From Nocardia amamiensis (lineage in GTDB: Bacteria > Actinomycetota > Actinomycetes > Mycobacteriales > Mycobacteriaceae), in contig NZ_JADLQX010000010.1 in the NCBI RefSeq assembly GCF_015477605.1, positions 124,001 through 188,000 of the forward strand: a stretch of 64,000 bases of DNA, written 5' to 3'. Positions 45,347 to 54,307 of this stretch are shown one piece after another. Both the position numbers and the translations under genes were made by a program. Each line of letters begins with the position of its first letter. Within the stretch, counting starts at the first letter, position 1. The notes beneath the pieces were generated by a model. The model had not been told where the DNA came from. It saw only the letters and a list, made by a program, of their open reading frames with translations, and made no database searches.

Positions 45347-45423
45347 CGGGCTGTGGCGCAGTTTGGTAGCGCACTTGACTGGGGGTCAAGTGGTCGCAGG
45401 TTCAAATCCTGTCAGCCCGACCA
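45347..45423 (+). tRNA. tRNA-Pro (GGG anticodon), integration site
   Basis: A 77-nt cloverleaf with encoded CCA. The acceptor stem is CGGGCTG/CAGCCCG, the D stem GCGC/GCGC, the anticodon stem CTTGA/TCAAG with loop CTGGGGG (anticodon GGG, reading CCC), the T arm GCAGG-TTCAAAT-CCTGT, then A and CCA. The mobile element's recombinase frame starts immediately to the right and runs antisense into the tRNA 3' half, marking this as the attachment site. Confidence 0.95.
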
Positions 45424-47229
45424 GAACGGCCTTACCTGAACCAGTGACTGAAAAGACACTGGCGAGGGTAAGGCCACTGTCGTTTCTGGGAGCATTTCCC
45501 ATGCTGACCTGCTGTTCAGCGGTTGGATCTGAGGTTGGTGGACGCCTCCGTCCTTTCGCTCCCTTCGATCCGTTTGCCGGGTGATGTCCGGCCCGATCGG
45601 ATGCTAGCCGCATACCCTCAGCCTCGGCAGTGGCTCGTTGCCGGTAGGCCCGCTGAGCATCGTGCAGTTCGGTAAAGAGCGGCGTCTTCTCGTCCGTGGC
45701 CACATCCGGGTCATCCAGGTAGAAGCGCTCGAAGAATGTTTCGTTGAGGAGGCGACGGATCGCGTCGGTGCCGTCCAGGTAGAGCTGGCGGGGATTGGCA
45801 ACCAGACGCAGCGCGTCCCGCATCATCTCGACACCGAGGCTCAGTTCTGCCGCCGTGTTGGTCAGTCCGGCTTGAATACGGGCACGCTGGATGGTGATCT
45901 CTTGCAACTTGGCCTTGATCTTGCCCGTAGGCATGGTGTCATCGGCCAGCGCCACCACCAGCCGGTCCTCCTGCTGATCGAGCTTCTTCAGTTGTCGCTG
46001 CAGGGCGGCGTGGCGTTCCTTCACTCCGGCGGATTCATCGGCCAAGGTTTCGTCCAGCAGGGCACGAAGCTCGCTCACGAAGTCGTCCGGCAGGCGAAGG
46101 GTCTCGTAGTGGTCGATGATGGCCTGCTCGATCAGTTCGACGCGCAGATGCGGCAGATCGCAGAGACCATCCTCCCGGCCGCGGCAGACGAAGTAGCGGT
46201 ACTTGGTGCCACCTCGGCCGGTGACCTCGGCGAAGATCATGCGGCTCGTGCGGCCATGCTGATGGCACCGATCGCAGAACAGGAAGCCCTTCAGGTAGTG
46301 GTGGTGCACCCGATCCCGCTGGCCTCGGCCGCTGCGGGCCTTCAGCACTTCCTGCACCCGCTCGAAAAGATCCGGCGTGATGATCGGCTCATGCCGGCCG
46401 GGGTAGATATCGCCTTTATAGACGATAAACCCACGTAATAAGGGTCGGAGAGCATGTCATGCAGCTTGCTGCCGGACACCGGCTGCTCCGAGTAGCGCTT
46501 TGTAGGCCGCGTGGTGAGGCCCAGATCGGCCATGGTGGCTTCGAGGCGTTCGATTGGGTACTTGCCCGTGGCGTATAGCTCGAATGCCTTGCGCACCAAC
46601 GGTGCCCGCTTCGTATCCACCGCGATGGAGTTGACGAGGGTGCCTTCGTGATCCACCCGCACGTTCAGATAGCCCAGCCGGGCACGGGAGATGGTGCCAC
46701 CGAGGTCAACTGCTTTGCGGCGCAGCTTCTCCTGGATGTCGAGGCCCTGAATCTTGTTGGTGAAGTGGTTCATCACGTCGACCATGCCCTCGATGGCTTC
46801 GGCGTAGGGTCCTTCGCCGAAGTCCTCCTTGGCACTGATCAGGCGAATGCCCATCTTCTTGAGCTGGTAGTCCACGATGGCGGCTTCGTAGCGGTTCCTA
46901 AAGATTCGAGAGCGCATGTAGACGATCACGTAGTCGATGTCCGGGTTCGTCCGCACGAACGTCAGCAACTCCTGGAACACCGGCCGCTCGTCGATGGTCA
47001 GCTTCCCAGCCGAGTAGCCGGGCTCGATGAACACCTTCACCACGTCCGCGTTCAGCTTCTCTGACTTGTCTTCGGACACGGCACGCTGGGTGCCGATGGA
47101 GAGGCCCTCCGGGTCCACATCAACCGCGGTAGTCAGCTGGTCTTTGGTGGAGACACGGAGGAGAAGGACGGATTTCTTGCGGGCACCCGGAAGGGCGAGA
47201 TCTTCCGGCGGGGTACTGGTGGTTCTCAA
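45386..47229 (-). pseudogene. Large serine recombinase, broken by a one-base frameshift
   Basis: TTG 47229 overlaps the tyrosine-integrase TGA as TTGA, with AGGAG 6 nt upstream. The N-part has the resolvase domain (VLLLRVSTKDQ with catalytic Ser, VIVYMRSRIFRNR) and the recombinase domain (LDIQEKLRRKAVDLGG ... YYVG). After GTGGGTTT (about 46425-46430) the expected IVYKGDIYPGRHEPIITP lies in another frame, so one T is missing in the coding strand. The C-part (from about 46425 to 45386) carries the zinc ribbon (FLFCDRCHQHGR ... FVCRGREDGLC) and a coiled coil. Its last codons, GLTGFEPATT, are the antisense of the tRNA. A homopolymer sequencing error is possible. Confidence 0.85.
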
Positions 47230-48707
47230 TCGTGGCTCCTGGTGGTCGATGCGGTGGCGGCAAGGCGATCTACGAACCGTCGGGGTTGCGGAGCAAGGGC
47301 ATCGCGGAGGGAGATCCATTGCCACAGCTCTATATTCGACTGCTCGGACTGACGGCTTTTGACGGTGAATCTGACGGCTAATGAACCGAAAATGTGCGCG
47401 TTTGTACGTGCTCGGAGTTGGTGAATAACAGAGGTGAGAGCTGGGTCTGAGACAAGTGGGGAAAAAGATGGTATATTTCTGCTGAATTTGCCCCTCGACA
47501 TCATTTCAACAGATTGAAATGATGTCGTTCCTGCAACGAAATGTGGGTTTGACGGTGAATTTTGACGGCTAATCGCACCGCCGCCGTCATGCAACAGCGC
47601 ACCCTCCAGCCGAGTCAGACCATGTATCTGCGTTTCAAGATCTGCATGTTCGTAGACGTCCTGTGTGATCGCGAGCCGGGCATGTCCAAGTATCATCTGG
47701 ATGTCTTTATCGGGAACCCTAAAGTTTTTGAGGATGGTTGCAGCCGAGTGCCGGAATCCGTGCAACTTCGTCCGCCGAAGACCAGCTTTTCTTGCAAGCT
47801 TGTGGAATAGGCTTGCAAATCTACTAGCCTTCATAGGCTCACCACTTTCGGTCCGGAATACCAGGTTCCAATCATCCACCGGCTGAACACCAAGCTCAGC
47901 AATGGCGTCCCGGTAGTCGATCAACGCTTGCCGAATCGGCGCGAGAAGTGGGAGGTCTCGTTTGCTTCGTTTGGTTTTCAGCGGCCCTGTTTGCAACCTA
48001 TTGCGCACACACAAAAGTTGCTGACGAACACGGACTACTCCATGATCCCAGTCGATGTCCGACCAACGCAGACCAAGAATTTCGCCTTCCCTCATACCGT
48101 ATAGCGACAGCATGAGGAAAGCCGGATATAGCCGTTCAGTGCGATTCGACTTTAGGAAGTGGCTCACCTCGTCAACTCTCCACGGTGTGAAAGCTTTTGG
48201 TTCGTATTGCCCGATACTTACCAGCCTCGCAACATTGCGTGCTACAAGGTCTTCGCGCATCGCTTGGGTGAGCATCGACATGAGCACAGTCTTAACGTGA
48301 ACGGCCCTTGATGTAGTCATACCCTTGGCCAGTTGCTCATCCATTACTTTCTGGAGGCCGGAAACACTCAGATGCGTCAGCGATCGCGAGCCGAATAATG
48401 GCTCTACGTAGAGGTGGGCGATGCTCTCGTAGACGGCAACGGTTGATGGCCGCAGCTTTTTCGGCGCAACTTCGTTGAGGTAGTAATCCAGATACTCGCG
48501 AACTGTCCATGAACGTTCAGGAGTAGGGATCCCCCGCTCAGTATCAGCCATCCGAACCGTCAGCTTGTCGTTAACCTCTTTGGCGGTCTTCCCATAGATC
48601 CGGATTCGCCGCGAGGCACCACTAGCAGTCGGCAGATACACCGCGCCTTCCCATCGGCCATCCTTTCGCCGGTAAACACTGCCTCCACCTCGCACTCGAC
48701 GGCTCAT
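47226..48707 (-). CDS. Tyrosine recombinase (phage-type integrase) with a long C-terminal extension
   Basis: A 493-aa integrase. The N-terminal AP2-like segment is GGGSVYRRKDGRWEGAVYL, then a SAM-like core-binding domain (WTVREYLDYYLNEVAPKKLRPSTVAVYES). The catalytic residues are Arg in LYGMREGEILGLRW, Lys in TKRSKRDLPL, HxxR in LHGFRHSAA, His in LGHARLAITQDVYEHAD and Tyr in the last motif. A normal protein would end about residue 380; here about 115 more residues follow over DNA holding repeats and a palindrome. ATG 48707 overlaps the excisionase-like stop by 4 bp. It is the best candidate for the enzyme that chose tRNA-Pro. Confidence 0.92.
   Translation of the reverse strand: MSRRVRGGGSVYRRKDGRWEGAVYLPTASGASRRIRIYGKTAKEVNDKLTVRMADTERGIPTPERSWTVREYLDYYLNEVAPKKLRPSTVAVYESIAHLYVEPLFGSRSLTHLSVSGLQKVMDEQLAKGMTTSRAVHVKTVLMSMLTQAMREDLVARNVARLVSIGQYEPKAFTPWRVDEVSHFLKSNRTERLYPAFLMLSLYGMREGEILGLRWSDIDWDHGVVRVRQQLLCVRNRLQTGPLKTKRSKRDLPLLAPIRQALIDYRDAIAELGVQPVDDWNLVFRTESGEPMKASRFASLFHKLARKAGLRRTKLHGFRHSAATILKNFRVPDKDIQMILGHARLAITQDVYEHADLETQIHGLTRLEGALLHDGGGAISRQNSPSNPHFVAGTTSFQSVEMMSRGKFSRNIPSFSPLVSDPALTSVIHQLRARTNAHIFGSLAVRFTVKSRQSEQSNIELWQWISLRDALAPQPRRFVDRLAATASTTRSHD
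47357..47573. repeat. Two 26-bp near-identical direct repeats in the integrase 3' region
   Basis: TTTTGACGGTGAATCTGACG plus GCTAAT (47357-47382) and the copy at 47548-47573 (TTTGACGGTGAATTTTGACG plus GCTAAT) match over 23 of 26 positions. They contain TGACGG units about 10-12 bp apart, with one more at 47350. Helically spaced short repeats beside an integrase gene are typical of arm-type integrase binding sites of attP. They are read in different frames by the extended integrase, so the repeat is a DNA signal, not a protein repeat. Confidence 0.7.
47496..47527. repeat. 32-bp interrupted palindrome with 14-bp perfect arms
   Basis: CGACATCATTTCAA (47496-47509) and TTGAAATGATGTCG (47514-47527) are perfect inverted repeats around CAGA, lying between the two direct repeats. 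On the minus strand it would be a hairpin soon after the expected end of the integrase core. It could be a terminator turned into coding sequence or part of the attP complex. Confidence 0.8.
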
Positions 48708-49054
48708 AGCAACTGCCCGCCGCTTAAGGGTAGTGAGTTGACATACCGCGCAACCTCGCTGCTCGGCACAAAGCGGCGACTACCGATCTTCACCGAAAGG
48801 AGGTGCCGCTTATGAATAAGGTCATAGATTCCCCACCGGCTGATACGCAGCCGACTTGCCGCCTCGGGTACCGTCAGCAGCGGGCCGCGCGCCTTGGCAT
48901 TCGCAGCGTCATCGGATTGCGGCGGGGCATTGATCTGCTCAATGAGCCACTTGCGGTCCAGGACTTCGCCATCGGCGATCCGCACGGCCACGTTCGCCAG
49001 CAGGCGAAGCATCCGGTCTGAATCGAGTTTGCTGTCGTTCGGCGTCTTGGTCAT
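48704..49054 (-). CDS. Excisionase-like DNA-binding protein
   Basis: ATG 49054 is preceded by GGAGGAGGTGACT, giving 116 aa. The C-terminal half has the MerR/Xis-like helix-turn-helix GPLLTVPEAASRLRISRWGIYDLIHKRHLLSVKIGSRRFVPSSEVARYV, the standard excisionase pattern. Its stop overlaps the integrase ATG as ATGA. It probably directs excision by the tyrosine integrase. Confidence 0.85.
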   Translation of the reverse strand: MTKTPNDSKLDSDRMLRLLANVAVRIADGEVLDRKWLIEQINAPPQSDDAANAKARGPLLTVPEAASRLRISRWGIYDLIHKRHLLSVKIGSRRFVPSSEVARYVNSLPLSGGQLL

Positions 49055-49067
49055 AGTCACCTCCTCC

Positions 49068-49529
49068 CTACGTATTAGATATGTCGTGTAGTATGCGTTC
49101 CTCCATTTGTTTTGTGGTAATCTTCGCTCCTGCGTGGAGCTGGCCGGTGAGGCGGTTCGGTGCCGTATCCAGGGTCGTAAAGTCGAACCCATGCTCAGCG
49201 GCAATTGCCTTACAAGCCTCCTCCATCTTCCGCCGACCACCTGCGGGCAGTTTGGGGTACTTGCAGCGCAGATAATTGGTCAGCCCTGGCAATTCCCACT
49301 TGCCGATCCAATCGGCGGCCTGAAATAGATCGGCCGTTGAGATACCGAGAGTTTCGCCCAAGGCACGCAAGGTGCGCGGTCGAGTGTCAAGCGCATGCCC
49401 CTGCTCAATCCGCCATATGGTCTTCTTGTCAATCCCTGACTGCCGGGCAAGCTCGTTGATCGACCAGTTGTGCGCTTCGCGTGCGGCGGTAATCTTGACG
49501 GCGACTCGCAAGGCGTTCTTCTGATCCAT
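49068..49529 (-). CDS. XRE-family transcriptional regulator
   Basis: A 153-aa protein with a Cro/CI-type helix-turn-helix at 10-66 ([36 protein letters not shown] ... [17 protein letters not shown]). The C-terminal 80 residues include [21 protein letters not shown]. It is first in the xre-xis-int-recombinase operon and divergent from nothing, so the AT-rich 298-bp gap upstream is its promoter region. It likely represses excision and transfer genes. Confidence 0.9.
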   Translation of the reverse strand: MDQKNALRVAVKITAAREAHNWSINELARQSGIDKKTIWRIEQGHALDTRPRTLRALGETLGISTADLFQAADWIGKWELPGLTNYLRCKYPKLPAGGRRKMEEACKAIAAEHGFDFTTLDTAPNRLTGQLHAGAKITTKQMEERILHDISNT

Positions 49530-49827
49530 TCCGATTTAATTCTCCGTTAATAAAATCTGACCGAAGAATAACTCCTTTGTTGGCGAAAATCAACAACTGG
49601 AAGTTGAATTCTTTGGAAAAATAGAGGTACGGAATCGATGTGCAATTAACATGCTGGATTACTGTGTTTTTAAAAGGGTGGTCGAAGCCCGGCAGGCAGG
49701 CGATAGTGGCGGTGACCATCCGTCACCCAACCTGCCGAGCATCCGGTTTCCCTCACGGCTGAGCCATTGGAATCGTCAGGACCTGCGTGCTCAGAAATCG
49801 AGCATCACGTCCTGAAGAAAGTTGGGC
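49530..49827. promoter_or_regulatory. AT-rich promoter region of the recombination operon
   Basis: This 298-bp gap is much richer in A+T than its surroundings. TCAAC/GTTGA (49590-49594, 49603-49607) form an inverted repeat with an 8-nt spacer, a candidate XRE operator. On the minus strand, TTGTTG and TTATTC hexamers upstream of the xre gene could be -35 and -10 elements. No gene is supported here. Confidence 0.45.
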
Positions 49828-50184
49828 TCAGTCCGTCGACGGATCAGCGGTGCGCCGTCCACGCTTCTGGGGAGAAGCCGGCGGTTCTGTGCTGCTGGGT
49901 TCGCTCGCCTCGGCGGCAGCCGTGGGCTTGGAACGTCGCAGCCGGTTGATCGCATCCCGTCGGATCGCTGCTTCGCGCTCGATCTCGGCTATTGCTTCTT
50001 CTGCGCGCTCCGCAAGATCGGCCTCCTCGCGTGCTTTCTCGATGTGATTCAGCACGGCTTGCAGATGTTCGTCTGCCAGCGTCTTGCCGCGGAGTTGAGC
50101 GATCAAACTCAGCTCCGCATGGATTTCCGGGTCTACCCGAATCGCCATGGTCTTGCGTTGGGAGTCGTTGTCCGGCATGGACAT
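49828..50184 (-). CDS. Ribbon-helix-helix-like DNA-binding protein
   Basis: ATG 50184 is preceded by GAGGAGGTAGCTGCT, giving 118 aa. Residues 12-50 (KTMAIRVDPEIHAELSLIAQLRGKTLADEHLQAVLNHI) have the beta-strand, helix, helix pattern of MetJ/Arc-type proteins. A charged coiled coil and a Ser/Pro-rich basic tail follow. On such elements these are accessory partition, relaxosome or repressor proteins; the role here is not fixed. Confidence 0.65.
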   Translation of the reverse strand: MSMPDNDSQRKTMAIRVDPEIHAELSLIAQLRGKTLADEHLQAVLNHIEKAREEADLAERAEEAIAEIEREAAIRRDAINRLRRSKPTAAAEASEPSSTEPPASPQKRGRRTADPSTD

Positions 50185-50316
50185 AGCAGCTACCTCCTCG
50201 ATAGGTGCGACTGGTGAGTGCCAGCATGGCGCTCGAACGACCAGCCGCAGCCCACCGACGAGGACGACTCCGTTACCTACCCCCGGGGCCAGCCCGAACC
50301 GTGATCCTGACATGTC

Positions 50317-50877
50317 TCACGCTGCCTCTCCCGTCCAGAACTTCCGATCCGATGGCACCGGGTACCCCAGAATGGTTATGTCCGAGTCGATCTCGTTGCC
50401 CCACACGTCCCAACCAGGTTGCCGCCTGCGGGCGAAAAGCTCCAAATACGGTCCGCTGCTTACTCTTTCGATGATGGCGAACTGCTCTTCTGGTTTGTGA
50501 CTGTGCTGAGGGTGAACAGGGGCGAAAAACCAGGTCGGTTGCGCGCGGAAGTTCACCGGCGCATGACCGCGCGTGCCGAACAGTATCGTTTCGTTCATAT
50601 TGCGCAGGTACTGGCCTAGTTGGAGGCGAGGCTTCACCCAGATCAAAGGCGAGCGGTACGAAAATCCCCAGGCTTCCAGCATCTCGAATCCGTGTCTCAA
50701 TGTGGCGTTGGTGGTCCAGAGGTAGATATGCGCATCGTCCTCGGCGAGATCACCCACCGGCAGGGCCTTTATCTGCTCCAGCGTCATCAACGGATAGTGT
50801 TCGCTGGCGCCGTAGTGCCCACGTTGCAGCACGTCCCACGGGGGATCTATTAGCAGTGTGCGGTAGCGCTTCGTCAT
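50317..50877 (-). CDS. MT-A70-family adenine methyltransferase
   Basis: A 186-aa protein. The catalytic motif is DPPWDV near the N-terminus (LLIDPPWDV), followed by HIYLWTTNATLRHGFEMLEAWGFSYRSPLIWVKPRLQLGQYLRNMNETILFGTRG and the LELFARRRQPGWDVWGNE ending typical of the MT-A70 family. It makes N6-methyladenine, probably in DNA, and may protect the element. ATG 50877 overlaps the replication-relaxation stop by 4 bp. No cognate restriction enzyme is seen. Confidence 0.9.
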   Translation of the reverse strand: MTKRYRTLLIDPPWDVLQRGHYGASEHYPLMTLEQIKALPVGDLAEDDAHIYLWTTNATLRHGFEMLEAWGFSYRSPLIWVKPRLQLGQYLRNMNETILFGTRGHAPVNFRAQPTWFFAPVHPQHSHKPEEQFAIIERVSSGPYLELFARRRQPGWDVWGNEIDSDITILGYPVPSDRKFWTGEAA

Positions 50878-51863
50878 ACCGCTGCTCCCGTCGTCAGCAA
50901 TCGGATCAGCTGATCCGGTGCGATGACCTGGAACAGAGAGGTGATCAGCTTCCGGTCATGGTCGATGGCTTCCAGCAGTGATCGCCGGCGCCGTTCGGCA
51001 GTGGCCATGTTGCGATGTGCCATGGTCCAGATGACACGCGGGAACTCCTGTGCGTCGTCACTCTGCTCGATGCCGCTTCGTTCGTAGTCCTGGTAGTCGT
51101 GGCATTTTCGGATCAGCCGCGGGATGCTCTCTGTGCCCAGGTCGACCTCAACGAAGGCGCTGTCCACCTCATCGCTGCCGCGTTCCGTACTCGTTTCGAT
51201 GTACAGATCCGGCTTTACCCACCGACGTACACCGCCGAGGCACAGATAGCTGCGCCAGCCAGCTGGTTCGAGATCCGCCCGGACCAGTTCCAGTTCGCCC
51301 CGGCGATCGGCTTCGATGAGCCGCAGGTGCGTTTCCGCTGCGGCCAGCGTGTGACGGAGGAACGTCTCGGTTGGCTCCCTGGTGTGCCGCCGAGCGGTCA
51401 GGCCCTGCTCCTGTTGGAGGAGGCGGTACCCCACCACGTCGACGTAGTGAACGAGCTTCCCGCTCCCGAAGCCGACCCCTCCAACCCGTCGATCCAGAGC
51501 CGCGAGCAGCCGATCGCGGCGCAGGCGTTGGAGTGCCTTCTGCGCCAGCCGTGAACTCGATGACGAGCTGAGGTGGGCGAAGTGGAAGCGGCGGATCTGG
51601 TCGACGGTCAGAAAACGATGGGCAGCTACAGATTTCAGGATCGACCGGTCACGATCACTGAGGGATTCGGCGATGGACAGCAGATCACGATGGGAGACGC
51701 GGCGAAGTGGCGGGGAGATAGTGCCGGAGGCACTATCAGTCGGTGCTGTTACCGGCACGGAAACGGCACCGACTTGGGACGATTCCGCAGTGCCCGCCGG
51801 AGCGAAACGCCCGGCGAAGCGATCGTCGATCTGGCTCCCATCTGGCCCCTGGTGCGTACTCAT
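50874..51863 (-). CDS. Replication-relaxation family protein
   Basis: A 329-aa protein. After a low-complexity N-terminus, SISDRD-like ILKSVAAHRFLTVDQIRRFHFAHLSSSSSSRLAQKALQRLRRDRLL is the winged-helix signature of this family. A nuclease-like core follows (VKPDLYIETSTERGSDEVDSAFVEVDLGTESIPRLIRKCHDYQDYERSG, with D-x-Y ... E-x-D residues). These proteins occur on actinobacterial conjugative elements with the coupling ATPase. The 4-bp overlap with its neighbours shows a tight operon. Its biochemical role is not settled. Confidence 0.85.
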   Translation of the reverse strand: MSTHQGPDGSQIDDRFAGRFAPAGTAESSQVGAVSVPVTAPTDSASGTISPPLRRVSHRDLLSIAESLSDRDRSILKSVAAHRFLTVDQIRRFHFAHLSSSSSSRLAQKALQRLRRDRLLAALDRRVGGVGFGSGKLVHYVDVVGYRLLQQEQGLTARRHTREPTETFLRHTLAAAETHLRLIEADRRGELELVRADLEPAGWRSYLCLGGVRRWVKPDLYIETSTERGSDEVDSAFVEVDLGTESIPRLIRKCHDYQDYERSGIEQSDDAQEFPRVIWTMAHRNMATAERRRRSLLEAIDHDRKLITSLFQVIAPDQLIRLLTTGAAV

Positions 51864-54079
51864 GATTGCCTCCGTCGACGGCCGCGGGAAGGCGTGGATG
51901 AACGCTGCTGGCCGCCTGTTGGTCCTTCGAGCAGCTGCCGGAACTCCGCCTCGATCTCTTCCCGTGGGCGGCCGTACTGCTCACGGCTCAGGCGACGGAT
52001 CGTATTCGGATCACTGGTCTTCGCTGGAGGTGGCAATGTCGTGCCCGAGGCCCACGCCTGGATGCTGTTATTGCGGATCAACTTCACGAACACCTCATGA
52101 GCCGGGAGGGCAGTGAAGTCCTCCGGGGTCAGGACCGATTGGCCAGCGGCCATGTCCTTGGCGTCATCAGGCCCAAGCTGGAAGACGATCTTGTTTCTTG
52201 CATTGTTCTTGAAGGCCCGAGCCATAGCCGGGGGCAGTTGACTGGTGTACTGATGAGCCAGATGGAATCCGGTGCGCAGACTGCGGGCAGTAGCCAATGC
52301 GTCATCAAGATCAACTGGCAGGTTCAAGAACTCCTGTACCTCGTCCACGTAGATCATCAAATGGTCCCGTTTGGCCTCCGGAACGGCAGCCCGTTCCCGA
52401 ATGGCGTTCCATAGTTCCGCCAGCACCATGGCTGCAAGCAGCTGGGCTCGGTCCGGACCAATGACACCAGGCTGTAGCGGCACCAAGAGCACCTTCTTCT
52501 GCTCTAGCGTCTGACGCACGTTGAAGCGCGGATGCTGTTGTGCCAGAACGCCTCTCAGGTAGACATCCAGGAAGGGGCGGACCTTGTTGCTGAGCGGTGC
52601 GATGTTGTTCATTACCCCTTCAGGCGACAGTTCCTCGTACCAGCCCCAGAACGTCCCTGCCGCGAAAGGATCACGCTCGACCGCCTTATGGACCAATGGC
52701 CGACGGAACTGCGAATTCGTCATGATCAGCGGCAGCATGATGAGCGACGGATCGGCGCGCAAAGCGATTGCCTTGAGCGATTCACGCAGGATGTCACCGC
52801 TGCGCCGTCCCAAAGCGTCGCCGTAGAGCGAATGGAAGATGTGATAGATGTTGTCGGCCACCACCTCCGGCGGTGTGCCAGCACGCAGACGATCGAGCGG
52901 ATTGATACCGACCGGATGATCGTCGAGCGGGTCCAGAATCACCACGTCGCGCTGTCGTTCCTTGGGAATCCGGCTCAGGATGTCAGTGACCAAGTCCTTG
53001 GGCTCGATGACGACGATCGGCCGGCCTGCTTCCAGATCGGCCACGATCAGATTGAGCAGCAGCGTCGACTTACCGGTGCCGCTCGGACCGAGCACATGGG
53101 TATGCCGCATGGCGTCATCAACCCCATACCCGATCGTTCCATCGACACCAGGCGCATTCGCCGTGGCGATCACCCGTTCGCCGGTCAACAGCGCTGGTGT
53201 GGGGCGTAGTTTCCGAGGATGCAGCGAACCCTGACCGGGGAAGGCTTCTTCCTTCTCGCTGACCGGCCAGCCGCTGAGCCGAACAACTTCACTGACCACC
53301 AGGTGCCGCGCCTGCCCGATAAGAGGCCAGTACACCCATGAGGCTCCCGGATCGTTGATCCGCCGGATGTTGTCCGGCCGCAGAACGAGATGAACACCTG
53401 GAGCGTTCGCCGTACCCAGCGCCGACGCTAGGCCCAGCAGCAAGGACTTACGGCGCTCCCCAGAGAACGCAGACACACCGATCCTCAGCGTCGCCGAAAA
53501 TCCGTGCTGGCCGCGCTTCTTGGTAAGGGCCTGCTTGGCATCGGTCGCCGGGGCCGGCTTGATTCCATCGAGCACCTTGGAGAGCACCGACTGTTCCTCG
53601 TGGTGCGGTTCCGGCGGTGGCAGCTGCGGACGGTGCCGCGGCCCAAGCGACAGCTGCAGGACGAGCTGCTCGTTCGCCGAGATAGCGGTGAGTGCCTGGA
53701 GTACCGACTTGGCAGATCCCACTGGATCGGCTGGTTCGAGCAAGCGGGCCGTTGTCGATACTCCGACTCGGCGCGCAGTGGCCACCGAATCGCGCCGATC
53801 CAGGAAGCTCGTCACCACGCTGCCCGGTACCAGCGTTTCGACCGTCTGTTGGACGCGCTCACGGTAGCGACGGCGGCAGCCGATCAGGTAATCGACGGTC
53901 GGGCCGTTCTTGCCCACCGAGGAGCGTGCTTCCAGGATGATCTGTGGTGAGGACTGCGACGCCCAGTGACGCATGAGGCCGAATGCCGCCGCTTCCGAGT
54001 ACGGTCGCGGAAACCAAACCTGGCACCAGACAATAGAATCCGCTGTGAGGGGAAGTGCTTGCTGGTCACTCGCTGTCAT
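51860..54079 (-). CDS. VirD4/TraD-like conjugative ATPase
   Basis: ATG 54079 follows AAGGAAGGGGGTGCCA; 739 aa. Walker A is LGPSGTGKSTLLLN (about 340), Walker B MIYVDEVQEFL, with RSLRTGFHLAHQYTSQLP and KIVFQLGPDDAKDMA as TraG/VirD4-type C-terminal motifs. The N-terminal 300 residues may be a substrate-selection domain. It would pump DNA to the conjugation channel. No N-terminal transmembrane helix is obvious, so it may need a membrane partner, perhaps one of the small membrane proteins upstream. Confidence 0.88.
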   Translation of the reverse strand: MTASDQQALPLTADSIVWCQVWFPRPYSEAAAFGLMRHWASQSSPQIILEARSSVGKNGPTVDYLIGCRRRYRERVQQTVETLVPGSVVTSFLDRRDSVATARRVGVSTTARLLEPADPVGSAKSVLQALTAISANEQLVLQLSLGPRHRPQLPPPEPHHEEQSVLSKVLDGIKPAPATDAKQALTKKRGQHGFSATLRIGVSAFSGERRKSLLLGLASALGTANAPGVHLVLRPDNIRRINDPGASWVYWPLIGQARHLVVSEVVRLSGWPVSEKEEAFPGQGSLHPRKLRPTPALLTGERVIATANAPGVDGTIGYGVDDAMRHTHVLGPSGTGKSTLLLNLIVADLEAGRPIVVIEPKDLVTDILSRIPKERQRDVVILDPLDDHPVGINPLDRLRAGTPPEVVADNIYHIFHSLYGDALGRRSGDILRESLKAIALRADPSLIMLPLIMTNSQFRRPLVHKAVERDPFAAGTFWGWYEELSPEGVMNNIAPLSNKVRPFLDVYLRGVLAQQHPRFNVRQTLEQKKVLLVPLQPGVIGPDRAQLLAAMVLAELWNAIRERAAVPEAKRDHLMIYVDEVQEFLNLPVDLDDALATARSLRTGFHLAHQYTSQLPPAMARAFKNNARNKIVFQLGPDDAKDMAAGQSVLTPEDFTALPAHEVFVKLIRNNSIQAWASGTTLPPPAKTSDPNTIRRLSREQYGRPREEIEAEFRQLLEGPTGGQQRSSTPSRGRRRRQS

Positions 54080-54254
54080 TGGCACCCCCTTCCTTATGGT
54101 GCCCCTCCGACTGTCGAGCGGCTTCGGTTTCAGCCGCTTTCTCGACCTCCGCTTCCGCCAACGCCTGCGTGATCGCCACGCGACCCAACGGACGTGGATC
54201 GAACGGTTGCCGCCGCACACTCCGTACCTTGATCTGCCGCTCCGGCCGGTTCAT
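54066..54254 (-). CDS. Small protein upstream of the coupling ATPase
   Basis: A 62-aa frame with GGGAGGAATCGT before ATG 54254. It begins MNRPERQIKVRSVRRQPFDPRPLGRVAITQAL and ends in an Ala/Glu-rich helix. It overlaps the ATPase start by 14 bp and the 18-codon leader by 4 bp, so all three are translationally linked. No family recognised. Confidence 0.65.
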   Translation of the reverse strand: MNRPERQIKVRSVRRQPFDPRPLGRVAITQALAEAEVEKAAETEAARQSEGHHKEGGANDSE

Positions 54255-54307
54255 ACGATTCCTCCCTTGGCCGGTCTCCGATAGTTTTCGCGATGTGTTT
54301 TTGACAT
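54251..54307 (-). CDS. 18-codon leader ORF with a strong ribosome site
   Basis: AAGGAGGG lies 4 nt before ATG 54307. The frame reads MSKTHRENYRRPAKGGIV and its TGA overlaps the next ATG as ATGA. It heads the operon of the 62-aa protein, coupling ATPase, replication-relaxation and methyltransferase genes. It is either a functional microprotein or a translational leader. The basic composition (7 of 18 residues Lys, Arg or His) is notable. Confidence 0.55.
   Translation of the reverse strand: MSKTHRENYRRPAKGGIV

Noticed and set aside
50317..50877. MT-A70 methyltransferase as half of a restriction-modification system
   Set aside because: No endonuclease or specificity subunit is adjacent; all neighbours are DNA-transfer genes.
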